A stretch of DNA of 37,289 bases from Hyphomonas pacifica (GCF_000682675.1 NZ_AWFA01000022.1:1-37289), one strand, 5' to 3'. Shown: positions 8,614-18,153, numbered from the stretch's first letter. The notes: a model not told the origin generated them from the letters alone. Translations and numbers: made by a program.

Positions 8614-9033
8614 ATGCCAGTACCCCCGGAATATCTACGCGTCGGCGAATTCTTCACGGACTTCCTGCTCCGCGTAAAAGCTGAATGTATGCTGACCAGC
8701 CGGCATCAGGCCTATACCTGCATGCAGGCGGTCATCACCGTGTTCCGTCGCCGCCTTACCCCGGAGCAAGTGATCCGCTTTGTGCAGATCCTCCCGCCCG
8801 TTGTCGGAACAATCCTGGTAGATGGTTGGACGCCGGAAGAGTTCACAACCCGATGGGGCAGCCGCGAAAACCTGACGGCAGAGGTGCGCCGCTTCCGACA
8901 TGATCACAATCTGTCCACTGACTCGACAATTACAGATGTCGCCAAAGCCATTCGCGCAACGATTGGAGATGAAGCGCTGGACAGCTTTCTCGCAGATCTC
9001 GGCCCTGACGCACAGGCCTATTGGCGAATCTAG
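8614..9033 (+). CDS. DUF2267-like protein
   Basis: A 139-residue soluble, mostly helical protein. The segment around residues 20-75 (SRHQAYTCMQAVITVFRRRL, then a helix ending PPVVGTILVDGW) matches the pattern of the DUF2267 family: a helix, LTPEQV, a row of hydrophobic positions and a terminal GW. The function of that family is unknown. The gene begins 10 bp after the carboxyltransferase stop, so it is almost certainly cotranscribed with it. A TTG start at 8587 is possible but would overlap the upstream gene; the ATG at 8614 is more natural. There are no export or metal-binding signals. Confidence 0.75.
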   Translation: MPVPPEYLRVGEFFTDFLLRVKAECMLTSRHQAYTCMQAVITVFRRRLTPEQVIRFVQILPPVVGTILVDGWTPEEFTTRWGSRENLTAEVRRFRHDHNLSTDSTITDVAKAIRATIGDEALDSFLADLGPDAQAYWRI

Positions 9034-9123
9034 GCAACCAGCGCACTCCCGCCCGATTTCCAGCCTTATCTTGCCATGATGTAAGGTTTCATGTGGTATC
9101 AAGCATCCATGTGGAGGGACGAG

Positions 9124-10020
9124 ATGAAACACACGATACCTGTCATAGCCTGCGCGATGCTGGCGCTTGCGGCCTGCGGCGGTCCGAATAGCGACGTGCC
9201 GGAGCGCGCCATGTCTGCGCCATCTCCTGCGCCGGTCGCGCAACAGGATATGGCTTTTGAGCGCAGCCCCTCCGGTGGAGACGGCGCACCTGTGGAAGAA
9301 GCTGCACAGCAATACATCGCCTATTCCCATTCTCTGGGTCTTCGCCTGCCGGTCAAATCAATTGAGCCCGTGATGGATGGCCATGTTGCCGCCTGCAATG
9401 CAGCGGGCCCAAGCAAATGCATCGTGACGAATTCTTGGTATAATTCGTATTCCGACGATGAAGCCTCTGGCTCACTTCAATTGCGCGCAACACCGGACTG
9501 GATCGAGTCCTTTCTGAAAGGCGTCGACGAAGAGGCCGAGGCGGCAAATGGTGAAGTCACCAACCGCCAGACAACTGCGGAAGACCTGACCGTCTCAATC
9601 ATTGACACCGATGCCCGCCTGAATGCCCAGCAGACCCTGCAGCGCCGTCTCGAAGACCTGCTGGCAAATCGTGAAGGTGAACTGGGAGATATTCTGGCCA
9701 CAGAGCGCGAACTCGCACGTGTGAATGGAGAGATCGACTCGCTCAAATCTTCCCTAAAGGCGCTGATGCTGCGCGTTGAGATGAGCCGACTGGACATCAA
9801 TTACGAAACCAAGCGCAATCCAGTGTCGCAAAGCGCCCTGTCGCCCATCGCAAATGCGTTCGGAGATTTCTTCTATAATCTCTCAGGGGCTCTGGCCGCC
9901 GTCATCACCGCCTTTGCGGTGGGTTTGCCCTGGCTGATCCTGATCGGTGTCTTCCTGTGGGTATGGCTGAAACTGATCTGGCCGCGCCTCCGCAAGAAGA
10001 AAGCGCCCAAGGCAGACTAA
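9124..10020 (+). CDS. DUF4349-type lipoprotein with coiled coil and C-terminal membrane helix
   Basis: A 298-residue envelope protein. The N-terminus is a lipoprotein signal with lipobox LALAAC (Cys at residue 18). A Pro/Ala-rich linker follows, then a globular part with a Cys pair (AACNAAGPSKC, about residues 88-98). A long coiled coil (about 160-220, ARLNAQQTLQRRLEDLLANR and onward) precedes a C-terminal membrane segment at about 255-283 and a basic tail. This domain order is that of DUF4349 proteins, whose role is unknown. The ATG at 9124 has the ribosome site GGAGGGACGAG and opens the signal peptide; an upstream ATG at 9091 lacks one. A strong bidirectional terminator separates it from gltB. 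Confidence 0.85.
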   Translation: MKHTIPVIACAMLALAACGGPNSDVPERAMSAPSPAPVAQQDMAFERSPSGGDGAPVEEAAQQYIAYSHSLGLRLPVKSIEPVMDGHVAACNAAGPSKCIVTNSWYNSYSDDEASGSLQLRATPDWIESFLKGVDEEAEAANGEVTNRQTTAEDLTVSIIDTDARLNAQQTLQRRLEDLLANREGELGDILATERELARVNGEIDSLKSSLKALMLRVEMSRLDINYETKRNPVSQSALSPIANAFGDFFYNLSGALAAVITAFAVGLPWLILIGVFLWVWLKLIWPRLRKKKAPKAD

Positions 10021-10022
10021 TC

Positions 10023-10056
10023 AAGAAAGCCCCCGGATCGCGCCGGGGGCTTTCTT
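10023..10056. terminator. Bidirectional intrinsic terminator between DUF4349 gene and gltB
   Basis: A perfect 14-bp stem, AAGAAAGCCCCCGG / CCGGGGGCTTTCTT, with a 6-nt loop. T-rich ends lie on both strands, between two convergent stop codons. Confidence 0.92.
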
Positions 10057-10061
10057 CAATT

Positions 10062-13000
10062 TCAGGCCTTAACAGCCACTTTCTTCTTTCCTGCCTTTGG
10101 TTTTTCCTCCGGCAACAGGAGGTGTGCGATCTCCTTCGGCACAATCATCAGCATTTCCTGCAGGGAATTATCCCACTCTTCCAGAATATCCTTCGCCCGC
10201 AGGGATTTGGTCCGCTTGAGGTGTTCCTCAATCAGGGCCCGCGCTTCGGCAATATGCTCGCCGGGCATGTCAGCCAGCGGATACCAGTCAATTGCATCCG
10301 GGTTGGCAACGCGGTCAAAGCGTTGCTCTGGATCCCAGATATAGGCTGCGCCGCCGGTCATGCCTGCGCCGAAATTATCGCCAACCGGTCCGAGGATCAC
10401 GGCGCGACCTCCGGTCATGTATTCACAGCCATTGGCTCCGCAACCTTCAATGACCGTTTTCGCGCCTGAGTTTCTGACCGCGAAGCGAACGCCTGCTGCT
10501 CCGGAGGCAAACAACTTGCCCGCTGTAGCTCCGTACAGACACGTATTCCCAATAATGGCATCGCTACCTGCGCGGTGACGTTCTTTGAGGGGTGGTGCTA
10601 CGACGATGCTGGCGCCAGAAAGGCCCTTGCCGACATAGTCGTTTGCATCACCAATCACTTCCAGCAAAAGCCCCTGAACGGAGAATGCACCAAGGGACTG
10701 GCCCGCTGAGCCCTCAAGACGGATATGCAGGCGGCCTTCCGGCAGGGCATGCATCCCGAATTTCTGTGTGATGGCAGAGCTGGAGCGTGCGCCGATGGCT
10801 CGCATTGTGTTGGCAACACCATATTCCAGCTGCATCTTCTCACCGCGCTCAAAGAAGGGCTCGGCGTCGCGCAGGATCTGGGCGTCCAGCGTATCCGGAA
10901 CTTCTTCGCGGCGATTCGGCTGGTAGACAACCGGTGTGTCGCTATCGACCTGAACCAGCAGCGGGTTCAGATCGAGGTCATCAAGATGGGTGGATCCGCG
11001 GCTGACCTGTGTCAGCAAATCTGTGCGGCCAATCGCTTCGTCGAGGGATTTCAGGCCAAGGGAGGCGAGAATTTCTCGCACATCCTCAGCAATGAAGCTC
11101 ATCAAGTTCACGACCTTTTCAGGAGACCCGGTAAAGTGCGCCCGCAGCGCCTCATCCTGCACACATACACCGACCGGGCATGTGTTGGAGTGACACTGGC
11201 GCACCATGATGCAGCCCATGGCAACAAGCGCCGCCGTGCCGATGCCATACTCTTCCGCGCCCAGCATGGCCGCGATTACAATGTCACGTCCGGTACGAAG
11301 GCCGCCATCCGTCCGCAGAGTAACTTTACCACGCAAATTGTTCAACGACAGGATCTGGTGTGCTTCGGCCAGGCCCAGCTCCCAAGGCAGGCCGGCATAT
11401 TTGATGGAGGTTTGCGGGCTTGCCCCCGTGCCGCCCACACCGGCCGCGATGAGGATCAGATCCGCTTTGGCTTTCGCCACACCGGCGGCAACCGTTCCGA
11501 CGCCAGATTGTGCGACCAGTTTCACACAGACGCGCGCTTCCGGGTTGATCTGTTTCAGATCGTAGATCAGCTGAGCGAGATCTTCGATAGAATAAATGTC
11601 ATGGTGCGGCGGAGGCGATATCAGCGTTACGCCCGGCGTTGCATGGCGCAGCTTCGCAATCAGCTCCGTCACCTTGAAGCCCGGCAATTGCCCCCCTTCG
11701 CCAGGTTTTGCGCCTTGGGCGATCTTGATTTCAATCTCTCGACACTGGTTCAGATACTCCGCCGTCACACCAAACCGGCCGGATGCGACCTGTTTGACGG
11801 CAGAGTTCATATTGTCGCCATTCGGTAGCGGGCGGTACCGCGAGCGGTCTTCACCGCCCTCACCAGAGACAGACTTCGCCCCAATCCGGTTCATCGCCAC
11901 GTTAAGTGTTCCGTGCGCCTCCGGACTCAAGGCGCCAAGGGACATACCCGGCGTTACAAACCGTTTGCGGATCTCATTGATCGACTGAACGCTCGACACT
12001 GGCACCGGCGCGCCAGCGGGCTTGAAGTCCAGCAAGTCACGCAACTGGATCGGATCACGCGAATGCACCGCCTCGACATATTTGCGATAGATGGAATAGT
12101 CGCCGCGATTACAGGCCGCCTGGAGCGTATGGATAAGGTTGCCATCCAGCGCATGTGGTTCCTCGGAGGCGCGCAGACGGTAGAAACCTCCGACAGGGAG
12201 AGACACAACATCCTCATCAAACGCTGCCTCGTGGCGCATCAGGGCATTCTCTTCCAGACCGGCCAGACCAAGTCCGGAGATCCGACTATTCATGCCGGGG
12301 AAGTAGTCCGCCACCAGAGCGCGCGAGAGGCCGAGCGCCTCAAAATTGTAGCCACCCCGATAAGACGAGACGACCGAGATACCCATCTTGGACATGATCT
12401 TCAGCAGGCCCGCCTCAATCGCCACCTTGAAGTTCTTTACACACTCATTCAGCGACATATCGCCAAACAGGCCGCGGCCATGACGATCTGCGATGATATC
12501 CTGTGCCAGATAAGCATTGACGCAGGTTGCGCCGACACCGACCAGCACGGCAAAATAATGCGTATCCAGACATTCAGCTGAACGAACCGTGATGGAGCAG
12601 AACGTACGCAGCCCCTGTGCGACAAGATGAGAGTGTACCGCGCCTGTTGCCAGAATCATCGGAATAGCAATCCGGTCTGCAGACTGCAAATGGTCTGTCA
12701 GGATAATATGCTCGCGGCCTTCACGTACCGCATCTTCAGCCTCCCGACGGATACGGCTCAGCGCATCTTTCAGTGCCGACCCGTCCCCGCGGGCATCGGC
12801 CTGATCGAACGTACAGTCGATCTCGGCTGTGCCGACGCCCAGTCGCTCAATCAGGCGTTCATACATGCCATTGGTCAGGACAGGGCTTTCCAACACGAAG
12901 ACTTCCTGCTGGGACTTGTCCGTATCCAGCACGTTACCCAGATTTTTGAAGCGCGTTTTAAGGCTCATCACCCGTTCTTCGCGCAGAGGGTCAACCGGCG

Positions 13001-14606
13001 GGTTGGTCACCTGGCTGAAATTCTGACGGAAAAAGTGGCTCATCGGACGATAGGAGAAGGACAACACAGCTGTTGCCGTATCATCACCCATGGAGCCGAT
13101 GGCTTCCTTACCCGTCTCCGCCATGGGTGACAGGATCATTTCCAGGGTTTCCAGCGTGTAGCCTGCGGCCGTCTGACGGCGCAGCAGGTCTTCCTTGTTG
13201 AACATCAGCGGCTCAGGGCCCGGGCCGATCTCCGGCTCCAGCTCCGTCACGGCCTTAAGCCAATCTTCATAAGGCGCCTGCTCAGACAGGAAGTCCACGA
13301 TCTCGCGATGCTCGTAGAACTTGCCCGTTTTCAAATCCGCCGCGATGATGCCGCCTGCCGGAATCAGGCCGCGCTTGGCCACTTCATGATCGCCCAGTGG
13401 GCACATGCCGGTTTCAGAACCAACAGCAAGAATCCCGTCCGTCGTCAGCGCATAACGCAGCGGACGCAGGCCGTTACGGTCGAGACCTGCAATCGCCCAG
13501 CGGCCATCATAGGCCGCGATACCGGCCGGGCCATCCCATGGTTCCATCACGGAGTTGCAATAGTCATACAATGCGCGGTGCGCCGTCGGCATGATGGAAT
13601 CGCGCTTCGACCATGCTTCCGGAATCAGCATGGCCTTGGCCATCGGCGCCGGACGTCCGGATTTACAAAGCAGTTCGAATACGGAATCAAGCGCGCCGGA
13701 GTCAGACGTGCCATCCGGGATCACCGGCTTCACATCATCAACATGCTCACCAAAGGCTTCCGAAACCATGCGGATTTCATGGCTCTTCATCCAGTTCTTG
13801 TTGCCGCGAACCGTATTGATCTCTCCATTATGCGCGATCATGCGGAAAGGCTGCGCCAGAGACCATTGCGGGAATGTGTTGGTGGAATAGCGCTGGTGAT
13901 AGATGGCGAACGCGGAAACGAAGCGATCATCCCGCAGGTCAAGATAGAAATTGTCTATGTCCTGCGCCAGGAACATGCCCTTGTAGATCAGAGAGGCATG
14001 GCTGAGCGAGCAGACATAGAAAGACGGAATGGCGGCTTCGCGCGCACGGCGCTCAATCCGGCGGCGGCAGATATACAGCGCACGCTCCAAATCTTCCGGG
14101 CTGCGCCCCTTGGCATCCCGAAACATGATCTGTTCAATCGCTGGCCGCGTGTCCTTGGCCTTTTGCCCGATGACGGAGACATCCACAGGTGGCTGCCGCC
14201 AGCCATAGATATAGAACCCGAAGTGCAGCACTTCGGTTTCCACCAATGTCCGCGCAGCTTCCTGTGCGGCAAAGTCAGTGCGTGGCAGGAAGATCTGACC
14301 AACGCAGATCGGGTCATCTGTCGGATTATGACCGGTACGCGTCACATGCTCACGAAAGAAATCCTGCGGCACTTCCACACGGATGCCCGCACCATCGCCA
14401 GTCTTGCCATCGGCATCAACAGCACCGCGGTGCCAGACATTCTTCAGGGCCGCGATGCCCATCTCGACGATTTCACGCTTCGGCTTACCATCAAGGGAGG
14501 CAACCAGACCGACACCGCACGCATCATGTTCAAATGACGGATCATAGGCATGCGCATCCATCAGACGCTGGCGATTTTCTTCGTACTTTTTTACATAATC
14601 TGACAT
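10062..14606 (-). CDS. gltB: Glutamate synthase (NADPH) large subunit
   Basis: A 1514-residue alpha subunit of GOGAT, which transfers the amide of glutamine to 2-oxoglutarate. The N-terminal class II amidotransferase domain begins after an unprocessed propeptide: the nucleophile is Cys30 in HDACGVGLVAS. The FMN-barrel synthase domain carries MSLGALSPEAHGTLNVAMNR, GAKSVSGEGGED and GVGGTGASPQTS. The 3Fe-4S cluster motif CIMVRQCHSNTCPVGVC is near residues 1125-1145. The C-terminal Gly-rich GXGXG helix domain (about 1260-1460) includes NTCLYGATAGKLFASGAAG. The length is the normal full size. It is the second gene of the gltD-gltB unit, 4 bp after gltD, with a GCGGAG ribosome site. A basic Lys/Ala tail (GKKKVAVKA) ends the protein. 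Confidence 0.98.
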   Translation of the reverse strand: MSDYVKKYEENRQRLMDAHAYDPSFEHDACGVGLVASLDGKPKREIVEMGIAALKNVWHRGAVDADGKTGDGAGIRVEVPQDFFREHVTRTGHNPTDDPICVGQIFLPRTDFAAQEAARTLVETEVLHFGFYIYGWRQPPVDVSVIGQKAKDTRPAIEQIMFRDAKGRSPEDLERALYICRRRIERRAREAAIPSFYVCSLSHASLIYKGMFLAQDIDNFYLDLRDDRFVSAFAIYHQRYSTNTFPQWSLAQPFRMIAHNGEINTVRGNKNWMKSHEIRMVSEAFGEHVDDVKPVIPDGTSDSGALDSVFELLCKSGRPAPMAKAMLIPEAWSKRDSIMPTAHRALYDYCNSVMEPWDGPAGIAAYDGRWAIAGLDRNGLRPLRYALTTDGILAVGSETGMCPLGDHEVAKRGLIPAGGIIAADLKTGKFYEHREIVDFLSEQAPYEDWLKAVTELEPEIGPGPEPLMFNKEDLLRRQTAAGYTLETLEMILSPMAETGKEAIGSMGDDTATAVLSFSYRPMSHFFRQNFSQVTNPPVDPLREERVMSLKTRFKNLGNVLDTDKSQQEVFVLESPVLTNGMYERLIERLGVGTAEIDCTFDQADARGDGSALKDALSRIRREAEDAVREGREHIILTDHLQSADRIAIPMILATGAVHSHLVAQGLRTFCSITVRSAECLDTHYFAVLVGVGATCVNAYLAQDIIADRHGRGLFGDMSLNECVKNFKVAIEAGLLKIMSKMGISVVSSYRGGYNFEALGLSRALVADYFPGMNSRISGLGLAGLEENALMRHEAAFDEDVVSLPVGGFYRLRASEEPHALDGNLIHTLQAACNRGDYSIYRKYVEAVHSRDPIQLRDLLDFKPAGAPVPVSSVQSINEIRKRFVTPGMSLGALSPEAHGTLNVAMNRIGAKSVSGEGGEDRSRYRPLPNGDNMNSAVKQVASGRFGVTAEYLNQCREIEIKIAQGAKPGEGGQLPGFKVTELIAKLRHATPGVTLISPPPHHDIYSIEDLAQLIYDLKQINPEARVCVKLVAQSGVGTVAAGVAKAKADLILIAAGVGGTGASPQTSIKYAGLPWELGLAEAHQILSLNNLRGKVTLRTDGGLRTGRDIVIAAMLGAEEYGIGTAALVAMGCIMVRQCHSNTCPVGVCVQDEALRAHFTGSPEKVVNLMSFIAEDVREILASLGLKSLDEAIGRTDLLTQVSRGSTHLDDLDLNPLLVQVDSDTPVVYQPNRREEVPDTLDAQILRDAEPFFERGEKMQLEYGVANTMRAIGARSSSAITQKFGMHALPEGRLHIRLEGSAGQSLGAFSVQGLLLEVIGDANDYVGKGLSGASIVVAPPLKERHRAGSDAIIGNTCLYGATAGKLFASGAAGVRFAVRNSGAKTVIEGCGANGCEYMTGGRAVILGPVGDNFGAGMTGGAAYIWDPEQRFDRVANPDAIDWYPLADMPGEHIAEARALIEEHLKRTKSLRAKDILEEWDNSLQEMLMIVPKEIAHLLLPEEKPKAGKKKVAVKA

Positions 14607-14610
14607 CTGA

Positions 14611-16056
14611 CTACTCCGCAGCCACAGTTTCTGAACGAGCGGCGGCCCTCATGGCCTTGTGCATGGCCTCGGCCGCATCACGCCCATCCTTGATTGCCCA
14701 CACCACAAGGGAGGCACCTCTGACGATATCGCCTGCCGCATAGACGCCCGGCAGGCTGGTTTCCATGGTCGCATAATCGACCCGTACAGCGCCCCAGCGG
14801 TTCACGGTCAGCGCCTCTTCTCCAAACAGTTCCGGCAGGTCTTCCGGATCAAAGCCGAGCGCTTTGATCACCATGTCCGCCTTCACATCAAAGCTTTCAC
14901 CGGTCTTCACCGGGCTCTGGCGGCCAGAGGCATCCGGCTCACCCAGCTTCATGCGATTGGCACGCACAGCCTTCACCTTACCGGCTTTCGTATCCAGAAT
15001 AGCTTCCGGGGAAGCCAGCCATTCGAAAACGACGCCTTCTTCTTCCGCATTCTGTACTTCACGCTGGCTGCCCGGCATATTGGCGCGGTCACGGCGGTAA
15101 AGACAGGTCACTTGCTTTGCGCCCTGACGAATCGCGGTGCGGACACAGTCCATCGCCGTGTCACCACCGCCGATCACGACGACGCGCTTGCCTTCGGCAT
15201 TGAGGGCGCCGTCATCATAGGCCGGCACGGCATCGCCAAAGCCCTTGCGGTTGGACGCAGTTAGATATTCCAGCGCCGGATAGACGCCCTGCGCCCCGCT
15301 GCCCGGACATTTCAGGTCTTTCGCCGCATAAACGCCGGTCGCAATCAGAACCGTGTCATGCTCTGCGCGCAGCGTGGACAGGCTGACCTGTTCGCCAATA
15401 CGCGTATTGAACTTGAAGGTAATTCCGGACTCTTCCAGCCGCTTGATCCGGCGTTCAACGACATGCTTCTCCAGCTTGAAGCCGGGAATGCCATAGACCA
15501 GCAGACCGCCGCCGCGATCATACGCGTCATAAACGGTCACCCGATAGCCTTTGCGGCGCAGTTGTTCCGCAGCCGCCAGCCCACCCGGGCCCGCACCAAT
15601 GATGCCTGCGGACTGGGAGCGCTCTCGCGGCGGCTTGATCGGCGTGACCCAGCCTTCTTCCCAGGCCGTATCGGTGATGTATTTCTCAATGGAACCAATC
15701 GTCACCGTGCCATGACCGGATTGCTGGATTGTGCAGATGCCTTCGCACAGACGATCCTGCGGGCAGATGCGTCCGCAGATTTCCGGCATATTGTTCGTGG
15801 CAGAAGATACCTGCCAGGCTTCTTCCAGCCGGTTCTCGGCCGCCAGCTTCAACCAGTCGGGAATGTTATTTGAAAGAGGGCAGCCTTGCTGACAGAAGGG
15901 CACGCCGCACTGCGAACAGCGGGCCGCCTGCGCGCCAGCAGCTTCCTTGCTGAATTCAGCATAGATTTCCGCAAAATCGTCTGCGCGCGCTTTCGCCTCG
16001 CGCTTGTCCGGCATCTTGCGTTCGACATGCGTAAACTGCAGCATTCTTTCTGCCAT
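14611..16056 (-). CDS. gltD: Glutamate synthase (NADPH) small subunit
   Basis: A 481-residue beta subunit that passes electrons from NADPH through FAD and Fe-S clusters to GltB. The N-terminal cysteine motifs are CSQCGVPFCQQGCPL (about 46-60) and CGRICPQDRLCEGIC (about 94-108). GAGPGGLAAAE binds FAD and VIGGGDTAMDC binds NADPH; the final AAGDIVRGASLVVWAIKDGR completes the FAD site. The ATG at 16056 has a textbook TAAGGAG ribosome site; an upstream in-frame start at 16098 would add 14 residues and bury that site. It is the first gene of the gltDB operon. The unusual palindrome cluster at 16129-16217 lies directly upstream. Confidence 0.97.
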   Translation of the reverse strand: MAERMLQFTHVERKMPDKREAKARADDFAEIYAEFSKEAAGAQAARCSQCGVPFCQQGCPLSNNIPDWLKLAAENRLEEAWQVSSATNNMPEICGRICPQDRLCEGICTIQQSGHGTVTIGSIEKYITDTAWEEGWVTPIKPPRERSQSAGIIGAGPGGLAAAEQLRRKGYRVTVYDAYDRGGGLLVYGIPGFKLEKHVVERRIKRLEESGITFKFNTRIGEQVSLSTLRAEHDTVLIATGVYAAKDLKCPGSGAQGVYPALEYLTASNRKGFGDAVPAYDDGALNAEGKRVVVIGGGDTAMDCVRTAIRQGAKQVTCLYRRDRANMPGSQREVQNAEEEGVVFEWLASPEAILDTKAGKVKAVRANRMKLGEPDASGRQSPVKTGESFDVKADMVIKALGFDPEDLPELFGEEALTVNRWGAVRVDYATMETSLPGVYAAGDIVRGASLVVWAIKDGRDAAEAMHKAMRAAARSETVAAE

Positions 16057-16128
16057 AGGGGCACTCCTTAGTTCGGAGCATTGGCTTAGGGCCTCCAAGA
16101 AACAGCCGCAAGAAGATTCATCCCTAAA

Positions 16129-16217
16129 AATATCATAATGATATTAAATATGTGCATATTACCGACCCAAACAATACCCGCAATCCAAATTCAGTCATAA
16201 TAATATCATATTGATAT
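16129..16217. promoter_or_regulatory. Cluster of three AT-rich palindromes between divergent gltD and uppP
   Basis: Site 1 (16129-16145) is AATATCATAATGATATT, a perfect 17-bp palindrome about its central A. Site 2 (16203-16217) is ATATCATATTGATAT, a 15-bp palindrome differing from the core of site 1 at one base. The centres (16137 and 16210) are 73 bp apart, close to seven DNA turns. Between them lies a third dyad, AATATG-TG-CATATT (16147-16160). Repetition plus helical phasing suggests binding of a dimeric regulator to two sites, with looping possible. Site 1 lies 73 bp upstream of the gltD ATG and overlaps a TATTTTT element that could serve as its -10 box. I do not recognise the regulator. 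Confidence 0.6.
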
Positions 16218-16287
16218 GATTAGAATGAGTGGAACTTGGCTCGAACTCGGTTACCCCTTTTTCATCCCATCCTCGTAGAGTTTGCTT

Positions 16288-17142
16288 ATGTCGCTGTTGC
16301 AACTCGCCATCATCGCCTTGCTGCAGGGCACTACCGAATGGCTTCCCATTTCGTCCTCGGGCCACATTTTGCTGGCGGCCGATATGTTCGACGCCAGTCC
16401 GCGCGACGAACTTCTCATTAATGCCGTCTCAAATCTCGGCACACTGCTCGCCATGCTGATCTATTTCCGCAAGGATGTGGCCCTGGCGATTGGCGGCGGG
16501 TTTGAACTGGTGGCAAAGCCCTTTGCAGAAAACAAAACACTCTCGCATGGGGCAAGACTTGCCGCCTGCATTCTGGTGGCTACGCCCCTCGCCCTGCTGA
16601 TTGCCGCTGGCTACGAGCACTTCCTGCCAGAAAGCCTGCTGCAGGATATGCGCAGCATCTATGTCGTTGCAGGCACGACCATATTCTTCGGCATTCTGCT
16701 CTGGTGGGCCGATGTCGCCGGGCCGCGTGAACGTACGGAAGAAGACATGACACTGTTGCACGCCTTCCTGATCGGCACGACACAGGCGGTCGCCGCGCTA
16801 CTGCCCGGCACCAGCCGGTCCGGCATCACCATGACGGCCGCGCGTGCGCTAGGTTACGAACGCACCGAAGCGGCGAGGTTTTCCATGCTGATCGGAGCGC
16901 CCATCCTGGCTGCTGCCGGCCTCTACGGCGCGCTTGGCCTGATGCAGGCAGGTAGCTCTGCCTCCGCCCTTACCCTGCAGGATGGCCTGATCGTAACAGG
17001 CATTTCTTTTATTACAGGGCTCGCCTCGATCTGGGCGCTCATGGCGCTTCTGAAGCGGATGAGCTTCCTGCCCTTTGTTCTGTACAGATTCGCCCTGGGC
17101 GCCGTGCTGCTGCTCGGCTCCCCACTGGTCGGATTGTTCTAG
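16288..17142 (+). CDS. uppP: Undecaprenyl-diphosphatase UppP (BacA)
   Basis: A 284-residue polytopic inner-membrane enzyme that removes a phosphate from undecaprenyl diphosphate to recycle the lipid carrier for peptidoglycan; overexpression confers bacitracin resistance. The family motif ALLQGTTEWLPISSSGHIL is at residues 10-28, and the second motif LLPGTSRSGITMT, with the catalytic Ser/Arg, is near 173-185. About eight hydrophobic segments fill the rest. The length is normal. I chose the ATG at 16288 over a TTG two codons earlier. It is divergent from gltD across the palindrome cluster and ends 6 bp from the convergent NDUFA9-like gene. Confidence 0.96.
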   Translation: MSLLQLAIIALLQGTTEWLPISSSGHILLAADMFDASPRDELLINAVSNLGTLLAMLIYFRKDVALAIGGGFELVAKPFAENKTLSHGARLAACILVATPLALLIAAGYEHFLPESLLQDMRSIYVVAGTTIFFGILLWWADVAGPRERTEEDMTLLHAFLIGTTQAVAALLPGTSRSGITMTAARALGYERTEAARFSMLIGAPILAAAGLYGALGLMQAGSSASALTLQDGLIVTGISFITGLASIWALMALLKRMSFLPFVLYRFALGAVLLLGSPLVGLF

Positions 17143-17148
17143 AAAAAC

Positions 17149-18153
17149 CTAGGCTTCAGACGGCTTGTGGAACTCGCCATAGGGGCGGAAGCGCCACAGA
17201 TAAGACGGTACGATGGCCTCAACCGTTTCCAGCTCCGTAACGCCCAGATCCTTAAGTGTCAGGGCATCTTCAGCCACGACATTATCGGTCTTCATCAGTT
17301 CAACCTGATCACCCGTCAGCGGCGGGTCGCCCAGGAAGCCCCAGCTGAATGGCGGAATGTAGCGCCAGACCGCCGCCGTTACATAGCCGACGGGCTTGGC
17401 GATGAAGAAAGGCAGGCCGATCTTGAACCGTTTGCGGTCGATAATTTTGGTGATGAGATCATAGATCTCGTTCAGCGTATAGACACTTGGGCCACCCAGC
17501 TCATAGGTCTTGCCAGCCGTCGTCGCATCATCCACGGTGATCGCAATCGCCTCGGCTACATCCCCGGCATAGACCGGCTGGAAGCAGGACTTGCCGCCAC
17601 CAATAGATGGCAGGATCGGAAGGAAGCTCATCGGCATGGAGCTGGCCATCGTTGCAAAGCGATTAAAGAATTCATCTTCCGGCCCGAAAACAACGGACGG
17701 CCGCAGGATCGTTGCCGTCGGCACAGCTTTGCGCACAGCCTCTTCGGCTTCCGCTTTGGTGCGGGCGTAGTCAGACTTGGACTCGGCGTTGGCACCAATC
17801 GCAGACATCTGCACGAAACGCGTAATGCCCTTTTCTGCGGCGACCTCCGCCAGCAGAGCCGCGCCATCGCGTTGGGCCGCTTCAAAGCTTTGCGCACCCT
17901 TTTCAAACAGGATGCCCACCAGATTGACCACAGCGTCAGACCCATCCAGGGCGCGTTCAATCGAATCACGATTGCGGATATTGGCCTGAACAATGTCTAC
18001 CCAGCCAGGTGTACCGGCGAGACGAACGTCTCCAGCCGTGTTCACATGGCGGCAGGCAACGCGGACACGCCATCCCTTTTTCACAAGCTCGCGCGCAGCG
18101 TAGCGCCCGATAAAGCCCGATCCGCCGAAAACCGTTACCAAGCCTTTGGTCAT
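17149..18153 (-). CDS. Complex I NDUFA9-subunit-like atypical SDR protein
   Basis: A 334-residue NAD(P)-binding protein of the atypical/extended SDR group close to the NDUFA9 complex I accessory subunit. The nucleotide loop is VTVFGGSGFIGRYAARELVKKGW (here FGGSGFIGRYAAREL, about 5-19). VNLVGILFEKGAQSF and FVQMSAIGANAESKSDYARTK follow. The conserved FGPEDEFFNRFA motif (about 161-172) and PVYAGDVAEAI are typical of this family. In alphaproteobacteria NDUFA9-like proteins are often encoded away from the nuo operon and are thought to stabilise complex I or act in ubiquinone-related steps. I prefer the ATG at 18153, which has a GAGAG ribosome site 10 nt upstream, over one at 18162. Confidence 0.87.
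   Translation of the reverse strand: MTKGLVTVFGGSGFIGRYAARELVKKGWRVRVACRHVNTAGDVRLAGTPGWVDIVQANIRNRDSIERALDGSDAVVNLVGILFEKGAQSFEAAQRDGAALLAEVAAEKGITRFVQMSAIGANAESKSDYARTKAEAEEAVRKAVPTATILRPSVVFGPEDEFFNRFATMASSMPMSFLPILPSIGGGKSCFQPVYAGDVAEAIAITVDDATTAGKTYELGGPSVYTLNEIYDLITKIIDRKRFKIGLPFFIAKPVGYVTAAVWRYIPPFSWGFLGDPPLTGDQVELMKTDNVVAEDALTLKDLGVTELETVEAIVPSYLWRFRPYGEFHKPSEA

Noticed and set aside
7803-8657. Minus-strand open frame of about 284 codons
   Set aside because: Antisense to the carboxyltransferase gene, without any protein family features.
10725-11828. Plus-strand open frame of about 367 codons
   Set aside because: Antisense to the FMN/Fe-S region of gltB; no domain or ribosome site.
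13308-14537. Long open frame of about 409 codons on the plus strand
   Set aside because: It lies wholly antisense to the amidotransferase end of gltB, has no recognisable motif and is rich in Arg/His as expected of an antisense reading of GC-rich DNA.
16129-16217. Fur or FNR boxes
   Set aside because: The half-sites (ATATCA/TGATAT) do not match the GATAAT hexamers of Fur, and are in the reverse order to the FNR TTGAT-N4-ATCAA site.
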